In this document: in pieces, positions 16,241 to 23,954 of the stretch
How the letters are laid out: the number at the start of each line of letters is the position of its first letter
How positions within the stretch are numbered: position 1 is the stretch's first letter
Assembly (NCBI GenBank): GCA_039196715.1
Contig: JBCCUP010000023.1
Location: forward strand, 1 to 60,906
Reading direction: 5' to 3'
From: Pseudomonadota bacterium
GTDB taxonomy: Bacteria > Pseudomonadota > Gammaproteobacteria > CALCKW01
DNA: 60,906 nucleotides
Notes under the pieces: generated by a model
The model's input: the letters and a program-made list of their open reading frames with translations, nothing else
Databases searched by the model: none
Told to the model about the DNA's origin: nothing
Position numbers and translations under genes: made by a program

Positions 16241-17191
16241 TCAGCGGTCGGTGTTGACGACGACTTTTCGAAGCAGTCTGTCCAACGTGCTGCGGTCGTG
16301 CTCGTCCGTGCCCTCGAGCGCCGTTTTCTCGAGCGATTTACTCATGCTGACGAGGTGCGCCACGCGCGACTCGCCTTGAGGTGTGCCGGTCGCGCGCAGC
16401 GTACGGCCCGATCCGTCGAGCGCACAGAGGTTGTCAGCCGCAAGGCTGGCCAACATGTCCGGCAGGGCGTGTGGCTCGACGAAGGTGCGCCCGGAGAGGT
16501 CACCGAGGGTGCGCCACGTGCCCTGTTCGAGCGAGGCGAGGATCCGCCACTCCGGCAGCGTGAGGCCACACTCGAGCACGGCGGCGTGCACCTGCCGCGC
16601 CATCTGGCGGTAGGAGCGGGATATCTGGTAGAAAAGCAGGCTGTCGATTTCGCCCTCGGCGTCGCTGACGGCGTCGACGTCGGGACTGCGCGGCGGACGG
16701 ATTGGCGTCGAGGTCGCGTAGCCACCGTTGCAAAACACCAGACCCTCTCGTTTCTGCCGCTCGAAGTGCAACACCTCGCCGACGATGATCCAGTGGTCGC
16801 CGCCTTCGTACACTGCCCATTGTCGGCAATCGAATCGCGCCGCCGTGTCGGCGAGCACCGGCACGCCGTGCGCGTTGTCGGTGACCCTGACCTGACCGAA
16901 TTTGTCCTCGCCCGGACGGGCGAAGGTGTTCGACAAACCACTCTGATCGCTGGCGAGCACGTGCACGGCAAAGTGGTCTGCGGCGCGAAAGGCGTCGCCG
17001 GACCACGCTGTCTTGGTCACACTCCAGAGGACCAGCGGGGGCTCCATCGAAACCGAGTTGAAGCTGCTTGCCGTCATCCCGATGGGCTCGCCCTGACCGT
17101 CGCGCGCCGTGATGATGGTGACGCCGGTGGCAAACGCGGAGAGCGCGTCGCGCAAGGCGCGCCCGGTGTCCGCTGAAGTGTCGTTGGCCAT
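16241..17191 (-). CDS. hpaC: 4-hydroxyphenylacetate 3-monooxygenase reductase component, C1 type with C-terminal MarR domain
   Basis: NADH:flavin oxidoreductase that feeds reduced flavin to the adjacent oxygenase. Residues about 8-165 form a flavin-reductase domain (ALSAFATGVTIITA, GMTASSFNSVSMEPPLVLWSV, FAVHVLASDQ). Residues about 190-310 form a MarR-like winged-helix domain (FYQISRSYRQMARQVHAAVLE, LTLPEWRILASLEQG). This two-domain layout and the 316-residue length match the Acinetobacter C1 reductase, in which the MarR-like part binds 4-hydroxyphenylacetate and stimulates the reductase. It lies 12 bp after hpaB, so it is co-transcribed with it. Confidence 0.9.
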   Translation of the reverse strand: MANDTSADTGRALRDALSAFATGVTIITARDGQGEPIGMTASSFNSVSMEPPLVLWSVTKTAWSGDAFRAADHFAVHVLASDQSGLSNTFARPGEDKFGQVRVTDNAHGVPVLADTAARFDCRQWAVYEGGDHWIIVGEVLHFERQKREGLVFCNGGYATSTPIRPPRSPDVDAVSDAEGEIDSLLFYQISRSYRQMARQVHAAVLECGLTLPEWRILASLEQGTWRTLGDLSGRTFVEPHALPDMLASLAADNLCALDGSGRTLRATGTPQGESRVAHLVSMSKSLEKTALEGTDEHDRSTLDRLLRKVVVNTDR

Positions 17192-17203
17192 CTCGAGACT
17201 CCG

Positions 17204-18715
17204 TCAGTTGGTGCCCTCAAGCATGGCATCTACCCGCGCAATCATCTCCTCTCGCGGATACAGATCGAAGTAAGCCGCGTGCATCAGGTGGGGCGGTCCG
17301 AAGAAGAAGCGCTCGTAGAGCGTCTGCCGGCTGCCGAACCCGGACACGGCGGCGTCGTGCGCAAGCCGGTACAGGGAGACCCGTTCGCGTGCGTCGAGGT
17401 TCGCGACCTGGAAATAGGTTTCGACGTCGGCGGTCATGCCGTTGTCGAAGTCGAGTTCGCAGGGGGTGGCCATCAGCGACGAGCTGCCGAGCTGCTGGAG
17501 AATCTCCATCATGCGCGGGTAGAACTTCGGGAATAGGTTGCGGCAGGTGTCCAGTGGGCGGCGCAGCGGAATCACGTTGCCGTACTGGTCCTCGTGCGCC
17601 TCGTGTTCGGCCTGGTAGAGCAGTGCGCGGACGGTTTCAGTCATGAACATCACCTCCGACACCATGCCCTTGAGCGCGAGGTCCTTGTCCCGCCCGGTGG
17701 CCTTGACGATGGCACACAGCAGGCCCGTGATGAATTCCGCCTTGGCCAGCTTGCCGCACGCCACCTGATGCGCCATGTGAACAACCGCGTTGGTTGCGCC
17801 GAAGGCCTGGTTGCAGAGCTCGGGTTGGCGGTACATGAAGATGCGCTCCCAGGGCACCAACACGTTGTCGAAAATGACGACCGCGTCCATCTCCTCGAAT
17901 TGCGAGGCCAGGGGCGCGTCGAAGCGCGACTTGCCGTGGTCGTAGGTGTCGCGGCAGATCAGCTTCAGTCCGGGGGTGGCAATCGGCAGTGCGAAGGCGA
18001 AGGCGAATGGCAGGTTGTCTTCGCTCGCGCGCAGCACGGTCGAGGGGAACACCTCGATCTCGTCGGCTGACGGCCCGAGCGTCGCCAACAACCGGGCCCC
18101 GCTGACGACGATGCCCGCGTCGGTCTCCTTCACCACGTGCAGTGCGACTTCCTGGCTGAACTTGCCCTCGCTTGCAAGCTTGTGGTTCACCGTGGGGTTG
18201 ACCAGGGTGTGCGTGAGCACCTTGTCGTGGGTGCGCACGTAGTTGTAAAAGCCCGTCATGTTCGCGGCAAAGTCGGCCTGCCCCTCAGTACCCTGGGCCA
18301 GAAACGCCGTGGCGTGGGCGAACGCCATCAGGGAGGCGTTCTTGTAGTCTGGTGTGCGGCCAAACATGCCGGCGGACCACTTGGCCCACTCGTAGTAGGC
18401 CTTGCCGCGCGCGACGACATCTTCGCGCGTCTTGCTCGGCTTGAACGCCATGGCACTGCGGACACCGTCGTCGTGCGTGTAGGTGATGGTGTTCTGCCAC
18501 TTCGGGTCGTGCTGCCGGTCCATGAACCGGCCGAGGGTGTCGATGCCGCGCGCGATGCCGGGTTCGGTCGTGACATCTGCAACGCGCTTGCCCTGGGTCC
18601 ACACTTCGCGGTCGTCTCTCAGGCCGGCTTTGTATTGTTCGCCGGTGCGTATACCGTTGCCGATCGGGTAGGGCGTGGGGTTGGGGGTGTTCAACGATGC
18701 TTCACGGGTTGCCAT
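17204..18715 (-). CDS. hpaB: 4-hydroxyphenylacetate 3-monooxygenase oxygenase component
   Basis: Flavin-dependent hydroxylase of 503 residues that converts 4-hydroxyphenylacetate to 3,4-dihydroxyphenylacetate with reduced flavin from HpaC. Family blocks include RTGEQYKAGLRDDREVW at the N-terminus, NTITYTHDDG, FDNVLVPWERIFMYRQPE in the middle, and a C-terminal NGMTADVETYFQVANLDARERVSLYRLAHD. Its ATG directly follows the hpaR stop codon (TAG-ATG). The ring-cleavage genes (hpaD, E, F, G, H) are not in the window, so this module only does the first step here, or acts on other phenols. PvcC-like or chlorophenol monooxygenase functions are alternatives. Confidence 0.9.
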   Translation of the reverse strand: MATREASLNTPNPTPYPIGNGIRTGEQYKAGLRDDREVWTQGKRVADVTTEPGIARGIDTLGRFMDRQHDPKWQNTITYTHDDGVRSAMAFKPSKTREDVVARGKAYYEWAKWSAGMFGRTPDYKNASLMAFAHATAFLAQGTEGQADFAANMTGFYNYVRTHDKVLTHTLVNPTVNHKLASEGKFSQEVALHVVKETDAGIVVSGARLLATLGPSADEIEVFPSTVLRASEDNLPFAFAFALPIATPGLKLICRDTYDHGKSRFDAPLASQFEEMDAVVIFDNVLVPWERIFMYRQPELCNQAFGATNAVVHMAHQVACGKLAKAEFITGLLCAIVKATGRDKDLALKGMVSEVMFMTETVRALLYQAEHEAHEDQYGNVIPLRRPLDTCRNLFPKFYPRMMEILQQLGSSSLMATPCELDFDNGMTADVETYFQVANLDARERVSLYRLAHDAAVSGFGSRQTLYERFFFGPPHLMHAAYFDLYPREEMIARVDAMLEGTN

Positions 18716-19198
18716 CTAGACGGCCTCCTGAGTCAGTGCAGCCTCGGGTTCGCCGAGCACGTCGGCGAGAGAGACCGCTTGGGTAGCGTGTGACAGGGTA
18801 TCGAGTGTGGCCTGCAGGTCGCGCCACTGCGCCGCGCTGACCTGGCTCTGAATGAAGTGGTGAATGCATTCGACCTCCGGCATGACGGTGTCGCCGAGGC
18901 GTTTGCCTGCTTCGGTTGCCGTGACGTTGACCAACCGTCGGTCGGTTTCGGAGCGCTGCCGTGCTATCAGGCCTTTTCGCGTCAGGCGGTCGAGCACGCC
19001 GACCAGGCTGGGCGCGGGGATCAGGGTCTGCCGGGCGAGTTCGACCGACGAGACCGCGTCGGTCTCCCAGAGCACGCGCAGAACCCGCCACTGCGTCTCG
19101 GTCAGGTCGTAGCGGGCAAAGAGCTCGCGGTACACCGGCATCACACCGTCGAGCGCGGTGTTCAGCAGCATCGGCAGGGAAGCGTGGAAGCTCAGCAT
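18716..19198 (-). CDS. hpaR: MarR-family regulator (HpaR-like)
   Basis: Winged-helix regulator of 160 residues. The protein has LTETQWRVLRVLWETDAVSS (helices 2-3), the recognition helix PAPSLVGVLDRLTRKGLI, and the wing RQRSETDRRLVNVTATEAG, all standard for MarR. It is the first gene of the hpaRBC operon and probably represses it until 4-hydroxyphenylacetate is present, by analogy with HpaR/HpcR. The symbol is by context; it could respond to another phenolic. Confidence 0.82.
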   Translation of the reverse strand: MLSFHASLPMLLNTALDGVMPVYRELFARYDLTETQWRVLRVLWETDAVSSVELARQTLIPAPSLVGVLDRLTRKGLIARQRSETDRRLVNVTATEAGKRLGDTVMPEVECIHHFIQSQVSAAQWRDLQATLDTLSHATQAVSLADVLGEPEAALTQEAV

Positions 19199-19204
19199 GA
19201 TTCA

Positions 19205-19240
19205 ATCACATCTAAATCGTTAACATATTAATGACATGTG
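19205..19240. promoter_or_regulatory. AT-rich divergent control region with a candidate MarR site
   Basis: In this otherwise GC-rich DNA the hpaR/hydrolase gap contains a short AT-rich patch with the near-symmetric TTAACATATTAA (about 19220-19231). MarR proteins favour such AT-rich dyads close to their own promoter. The symmetry is imperfect in the centre, so this is only a candidate. Confidence 0.35.
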
Positions 19241-19303
19241 CCAGAGTGCCTGTCAAGGCGATAAAGTGCCGAGCAGGGACGCGACGCGCACACCGAGACA
19301 CCG

Positions 19304-20200
19304 ATGACCGACACCGACCTCTTTCCCGGATTCGAGACCCACCGCGTCGCGCAGGGTGAGTCGGAGTTGCACGTGCGGTGTGGCGGAGCGGGGCCACCCC
19401 TGCTGCTGTTGCACGGCTACCCGCAGACGCACGTGGCGTGGCACGCGGTGGCGCCGCGCCTGGCAACCCGGTTCACCCTCGTGATCCCCGACTTGCCTGG
19501 CTACGGGGACAGCGCGGGCCCGCCGGTCGACTCCGCCCATCGCAACCAGGCCAAACGCACGACGGCGGCAACGCTGGTCGAGCTCATGGCCTCCTTGGGC
19601 CATGCTGCGTTCCACGTGGCGGCGCACGATCGGGGTGCGCGCGTCGGCTATCGAATGGCGCTCGACCACCCGGACCGGGTTCGGCGGCTGGCCAGCCTCG
19701 ACACCGTGCCGACGCTCGATATCTGGGAGGCCGCGGACAAGGCCTTCGCGTTGGACGCCTTCCACTGGCCCTTGTTGGCGCAACCCGCACCCTTCCCTGA
19801 AACGCTGATCGCCGGCAACCCGGACGTCTTTCTCGATCAGCTGCTCTCGACCTGGGCCGGCTCGACTGGCGCGCTCGACCCGCGCGCTGTGGCCGAGTAC
19901 CGGCGGTGTTTTCGCCGCCTCAGCGTGTTGCAGGCGATGAGCGAGGACTACCGCGCGGGCGCAACGGTGGATGTCGCGCACGATCTCGCCGACCGCAACG
20001 CGGGGCGGCGGTTGCGGTGCCCGGTGTATGTGCCTTACGGAACGCGATACACAACGAGCTCGCCAGAACCGATCTGGCGGCGTTGGGCGGACGACGTGCG
20101 GGTCGAAGCGATCGACTGTGGCCACTTCATCGCCGAGGAGGCCCCCGCCCGTTGTGCGGACCGGTTGATCGATTTTTTCGAGGACACGTTCTTGGCTTGA
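19304..20200 (+). CDS. Alpha/beta hydrolase resembling haloacetate (fluoroacetate) dehalogenase
   Basis: A 298-residue hydrolase. Residues line up with the known fluoroacetate dehalogenase set, mostly one position lower: nucleophile Asp109 followed by Arg110 and Arg113 in HDRGARVGYR; Asp133 in ASLDTVPTLD; His154-Trp155 in FHWPLLAQP (halide site); Tyr216 in EDYRAG; catalytic His274 in CGHFIAEE. The oxyanion HGYPQTH motif is also present. Asp rather than Ser at the nucleophile rules out an ordinary esterase. It is divergent from hpaR. Activity on fluoroacetate versus chloroacetate or an epoxide cannot be settled from sequence. Confidence 0.82.
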   Translation: MTDTDLFPGFETHRVAQGESELHVRCGGAGPPLLLLHGYPQTHVAWHAVAPRLATRFTLVIPDLPGYGDSAGPPVDSAHRNQAKRTTAATLVELMASLGHAAFHVAAHDRGARVGYRMALDHPDRVRRLASLDTVPTLDIWEAADKAFALDAFHWPLLAQPAPFPETLIAGNPDVFLDQLLSTWAGSTGALDPRAVAEYRRCFRRLSVLQAMSEDYRAGATVDVAHDLADRNAGRRLRCPVYVPYGTRYTTSSPEPIWRRWADDVRVEAIDCGHFIAEEAPARCADRLIDFFEDTFLA

Positions 20201-20638
20201 TTCGAGCCACGCGTGATCAGCGGCACGCCAGACAAAACCGAATCATCAAAACACACGTTGCATTGTGCAGGGCATGTCCAAGGCAGTGTCGGCTGGACGA
20301 GCGCGGCCATGTCAGTCTGGTGTTTGTCCGCTTCTTGGGCGACGTTACGACGTTTGCCTGAATCCGAGTAGAGACCACACGGGCCCCTGCACGAATAAAC
20401 ACCGTTGCCATGGCTGAGTGATCTTGTCGCATGCACCACTGCCCTCGGGATGCACGGAGTGGTACCGGCCTGCTTGTCTGGTTTCAATATCGTGTGCCGA
20501 CGGCATAATGTGTGTAAATGCACAGGCAACCTGTGCTCAGACGGGTGCTTGTCATTGCAAGAGGCGCAGTTGGACCAGCGTGGGGAGTGCTCGCACGCGA
20601 CATCGGTTGTGCCGCCACTCTATTTCAGGGATTCCCCC
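20201..20638. other. Gene-free stretch before the ArsR-type gene
   Basis: There is no credible coding frame in 438 bp. A 7-bp perfect inverted repeat, GCACAGG (20520-20526) and CCTGTGC (20530-20536), lies about 100 bp before the regulator start. A weak promoter (TTTCAA at 20482-20487, 16-bp gap, CATAAT at 20504-20509) lies just upstream of it, so the repeat is well placed to be an autoregulatory operator. Confidence 0.4.
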
Positions 20639-20974
20639 ATGGCCAGCGAGCCTTTGTTCGATTTTGACAGCGTTGAGGCCCTTGAAGCAGTGGGCCAGGA
20701 TGTGCGCAACGCGACCGAGTTCATCAAAGCACTTGCACACGAGGGCCGGCTGCTGATCTTGTGCCGACTCCACCAAGGCGAGTGCTCGGTCAGCGAACTC
20801 GAGGCATTGACCTCGGCCAGGCAATCCGCCGTGTCACAACAACTTGCACGGCTTCGCCAGGAAAACCTTGTCGTTACGCGTCGTGATGGCAAAACGGTGT
20901 ACTACTCGATCTCCGACGAGCGTGTCCATCGCATGATCGGCGTGCTGCACAACCTGTTTTGCTCGCGGCCTTGA
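20639..20974 (+). CDS. ArsR-family repressor with BigR/SqrR-type cysteine pair
   Basis: A 111-residue winged-helix protein starting at ATG 20639. The DNA-binding helix is SARQSAVSQQLARLRQ and the wing is RRDGKTVYYSISDERV. It carries Cys42 (ILCRLHQ) and Cys108 (HNLFCSRP), the same positions that form the (per)sulfide-sensing disulfide or tetrasulfide in BigR and SqrR. A third Cys at 49 is extra. The protein therefore probably senses reactive sulfur rather than metal. No sulfur-oxidation genes (blh/pdo, sqr, yeeE) adjoin it; the nearest gene downstream is a pseudoazurin 880 bp away. Confidence 0.82.
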   Translation: MASEPLFDFDSVEALEAVGQDVRNATEFIKALAHEGRLLILCRLHQGECSVSELEALTSARQSAVSQQLARLRQENLVVTRRDGKTVYYSISDERVHRMIGVLHNLFCSRP

Positions 20975-21856
20975 TGCAGGCCCGCGCCGTTGTGAACGTG
21001 TCGAGGGTGGTTGATGCCACAGGTTGCGTGGCCGAGCGTGGTCGAAGCCAAGGTCGTCAGCGATTGCCGGTCTAACGGGGTTTTGCTGTTGGCCTTGTGA
21101 TCGGGCGACTTCGGCCTTGTCACCCTTTTTCAGCAGGATACAGCTCGACACCCGTTTGCTTTATCGCAATGGCGCGTGGCGGACGTGCACGTGACGGCGA
21201 ACCGGCTGTGTCAGTCGCAAGCCTGCACGAACCTGACACAAGTGAGCCGGTTGTCGGCAGTCACTGGCCAACACGCGTGTTTCTGAAATCGGGTGCGTGA
21301 GCCTTGCGGACGTGACGCTCACAGGTCGACCAGGCAGTGCAACGTCAACCTGCGTTGTTGTTTGCGATCGCTGTGGGTGGCGCCGACACAGGCCGCGTCG
21401 CGCTCTCGATTCCGGTTCGGTGCGCCGTATCCGGTGGGCGGACAGGGGTAGGTTGCCAGCCCGATGTCTTGCTGCCCTTCAGATGACCTGCCACTGCGCG
21501 AGGTGCTGTTGGCACCGGACTCCCGCGCCGGGATCTCGTGGATGTGAATGTCGCTCGGGACGCGCCGACGCGAAAACGAAATGTGCACCTTCCGCGCAGG
21601 ACGGTGTCCCGTCCTCGAGCTGTCAATGCGCACGTCAGGTTGGCGTCTGCCGACAGTGGACCGGCCACCACAGACAAACAACGGCCTCTCCGAGCTTGGT
21701 AAAATCACGGAACCTCCAGGCGTTCTGGTCGCTCTCAGCGGAGCGAGATGCGCGCGCGCTTGAGCAGCCGAGCAACCAACCGTTTTCCGTTGGTGGGCTG
21801 GGAGCTGACAGCTCTGTAGCCTGCTGGCATTTTTTTGTCACATTGAAGCGATTATT
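20975..21856. other. Long stretch with no supportable gene upstream of pseudoazurin 2
   Basis: There are open frames on both strands (for example + 21297-21860 and - 21319-21708), but their products are Arg/Cys/Ser-rich, resemble no family and lack good start sites. Near the 3' end are GAGCTG-A-CAGCTC (21802-21814, perfect 6-1-6) and a run of seven T at 21830-21836, shortly before the pseudoazurin start. A 14-bp word, TGTGAACGTGTCGA, at 20991-21004 recurs at 22344-22357. The region may hold an sRNA or a decayed gene; I see nothing firmer. Confidence 0.4.
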
Positions 21857-22303
21857 ATGAAAAATACTGCAAAACAACTCTTGTCTGCGCTTGCATTTGC
21901 TGCGATCTCGAACGTGGCGATCGCCGCTGATCACACCGTGAAAATGTTGAACAACGGGGCCGATGGCTTGATGGTGTTCGAGCCTGGTTTCATCCGAGCA
22001 GAACCGGGTGACACCGTGACCTTTGTCGCCACTGACGCAGGGCACAACACGGCCTCTGTGGTCGTGCCGGACGGCGCCACGGCGTGGAACGGAGCGATGG
22101 GCGAGGAAGTGACCATCACCCTCGACAAGGAAGGCGTGTACGTCTATCAGTGCACACCCCATCTCGTGATGGCGATGGTTGGCGTTATTCAAGTGGGCAG
22201 TGCTGTCAACAAGGCAGACGCAGAAGCCGCCGCGAGCACGCTGACAAGCACCATGGCGATGAATCAGGATCGCCTCGCCGGTTACCTTTCTCAAATTCAG
22301 TGA
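21857..22303 (+). CDS. Pseudoazurin (type 1 blue copper protein), stand-alone copy
   Basis: Periplasmic cupredoxin of 148 residues with a signal peptide cleaved near AIA-ADH. Counting from ADHTVK as residue 1, the copper ligands are His40 (DAGHNT), Cys76, His79 (QCTPH) and Met84. That is the pseudoazurin His-Cys-His-Met set with a two-residue deletion before the Cys. It would carry electrons between c-type cytochromes or bc1 and a periplasmic reductase; none is encoded nearby. It is a paralogue of the gene at 15700, sharing AADH-VKMLN, EPGDTVTF and AGHN. Confidence 0.92.
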   Translation: MKNTAKQLLSALAFAAISNVAIAADHTVKMLNNGADGLMVFEPGFIRAEPGDTVTFVATDAGHNTASVVVPDGATAWNGAMGEEVTITLDKEGVYVYQCTPHLVMAMVGVIQVGSAVNKADAEAAASTLTSTMAMNQDRLAGYLSQIQ

Positions 22304-22309
22304 CGAACC

Positions 22310-22333
22310 CGGGGCGTGCACGAGCGCGCCCCG
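22310..22333 (+). terminator. Stem-loop after pseudoazurin 2
   Basis: CGGGGCG (22310-22316) and CGCCCCG (22327-22333) form a perfect 7-bp GC stem with a 10-nt loop, 6 bp after the stop codon. There is no T-run; it may be a weak or Rho-assisted terminator. Confidence 0.45.
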
Positions 22334-22504
22334 CTCTCGGCTCTGTGAACGTGTCGATCACTCCGCGCGTTGGCACACCGGTGGACCCCGCAGCGGTAGC
22401 GCAGCTGCGGTTATCAGACGAGCGTGCCGAAGTCACCGTCGGTTGCGTTGCGCAAGGCGTGCGCCCCGTGGCCCTGAAACGCTGTGTCGCGTGATTGCCG
22501 GCTG

Positions 22505-23833
22505 TCACTGACCCTGGCGACGCCACTCGAATCGCATGCCTTTTGCGCTTCGGCTGGGGAAACCCGGCCAATGGGTGTGTTTGTCGGTAAAGGCCCCCTC
22601 GGACTCGTCGTACACACCGTCGTTGGCGTTCGGTACCAGGTCGAGGTAGGCATCGGCCTCGGTGTCGCCCTTGAGGTATTTGCTGAGCCAGGCGGTGACA
22701 AAGTGCTGTGACACGTTGTTCATGCGGACGGAGTCCCACACGGCGTCGCTGTAGTGCTCGGACACGTTGAAGCCGAGGCGCTCGTTGACGTAGAAGCTCT
22801 CCGCAGGAGCCGGCATCGGTGCGCCGGCGTTGTGATTGGCGTTGTCGAACGTCAACAGCGCGCGTTCGACGGCTGTCGCGCCTTCCCACAGGGCGCGTAC
22901 ACCGTTCTCGTAGCCAGACACGTCATCCTGAGAACCGGCCACGAACAGCATCGGTATGCGGATGCCCGCGAGGCCGGTGGCGTCCCAGAACCCCGTGTTC
23001 ATGCCCCACGGCGCAAAGGCGACCGCGGTCTTGATACGTGAATCGAACAGCGCATCGTGTGCCTCGCTCCCGGCCCTGTGGGCTGCCAGGGTCCCGTGTG
23101 GGGCGGCCCAAGGGTAGTCGATGGCGGTTTGCGTGACGCCGCCACCGGCCGTGATCACTGCGCCGTAGCCGCCCATGGAGTAGCCGATAACGGCGGTGTT
23201 TTCCGTGTCCACACGGCCGGCGAGGACGTGCGAAGCGGTCGCGTTGAGGCGTGCCATCTCGTTCAACACGAAAAGCTGATCCAGCGACCGGTTCACCAGT
23301 GTGGACCCGAATGCCGCCTGGGTGCGGTAGGTCGAGTCGGTGTGATCAATCGACACCACCACGTAGCCCTTTGACGCCATGTTCTCTGCCAGGTGCGAGA
23401 GCAGGAAGCGGTTGCCCGGGTATCCGTGCGACACGATGACGAGCGGAAACGCGTCGCCGTCGGCGTGCACCTCGGCGTTCCGGATCGCCCGTCCGTGCAG
23501 CTCGACTTCGGTCGTGGCGTCGCGCAGAAACACGTTCAGCACAGTGTCGCCGTCACTGCCGGGCACCGCGGGGTACCAGACCTCGAGTGTCAGCGGTCGG
23601 TCGTAGCGCGGCAGTGGGTCCGGTCTCGGTGCGTCGTTGCTCAGCGCGAGGATATCGAGCTGATTGGAGTTGACCACCTCGAGGGTTCGCACGCCGATGG
23701 CGTGGTCACCGTACGCGGCCAGGGCAGGGGCATCGGGCCGTTGGGTGTCTATGCGGTTTTGTGCCATGAGGGGAGCGAGCGTCAGGCTCAGCAACGCGAG
23801 CGTTGCCGTGCGAATCAAGAGAAGTGCAGTCAT
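22505..23833 (-). CDS. Secreted alpha/beta hydrolase (dienelactone/PAF-acetylhydrolase-like)
   Basis: A 442-residue exported serine hydrolase. The ATG at 23833 gives a signal peptide (LLIRTATLALLSLTLAPLMAQ). The oxyanion region VIVSHGYPGNRFL and the nucleophile elbow GYSMGGYGA place it with dienelactone-hydrolase or platelet-activating-factor-acetylhydrolase-like proteins. PMLFVAGSQDDVSGY supplies the acid and FDNANHNAG the His. The physiological ester is unknown. It is 121 bp downstream of the LytTR regulator gene on the same strand, so it may be part of that transcript or its target. Confidence 0.85.
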   Translation of the reverse strand: MTALLLIRTATLALLSLTLAPLMAQNRIDTQRPDAPALAAYGDHAIGVRTLEVVNSNQLDILALSNDAPRPDPLPRYDRPLTLEVWYPAVPGSDGDTVLNVFLRDATTEVELHGRAIRNAEVHADGDAFPLVIVSHGYPGNRFLLSHLAENMASKGYVVVSIDHTDSTYRTQAAFGSTLVNRSLDQLFVLNEMARLNATASHVLAGRVDTENTAVIGYSMGGYGAVITAGGGVTQTAIDYPWAAPHGTLAAHRAGSEAHDALFDSRIKTAVAFAPWGMNTGFWDATGLAGIRIPMLFVAGSQDDVSGYENGVRALWEGATAVERALLTFDNANHNAGAPMPAPAESFYVNERLGFNVSEHYSDAVWDSVRMNNVSQHFVTAWLSKYLKGDTEADAYLDLVPNANDGVYDESEGAFTDKHTHWPGFPSRSAKGMRFEWRRQGQ

Positions 23834-23954
23834 TGCCGTGCCGTCCGTGCGTGGGTGCGTCCCAACCACCGTACGGGTTGCATGCAGTCGGCGCCAGTGT
23901 TGGCGGGTGTTGCGTTCGGCACGGACGGGTCGCACCGCGTGGCAGCGCCACCTG

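Noticed and set aside
21297-21860. 187-codon frame before pseudoazurin 2
   Set aside because: Cys/Arg/Ser-rich, no family resemblance, no good start, and it runs into the pseudoazurin start.
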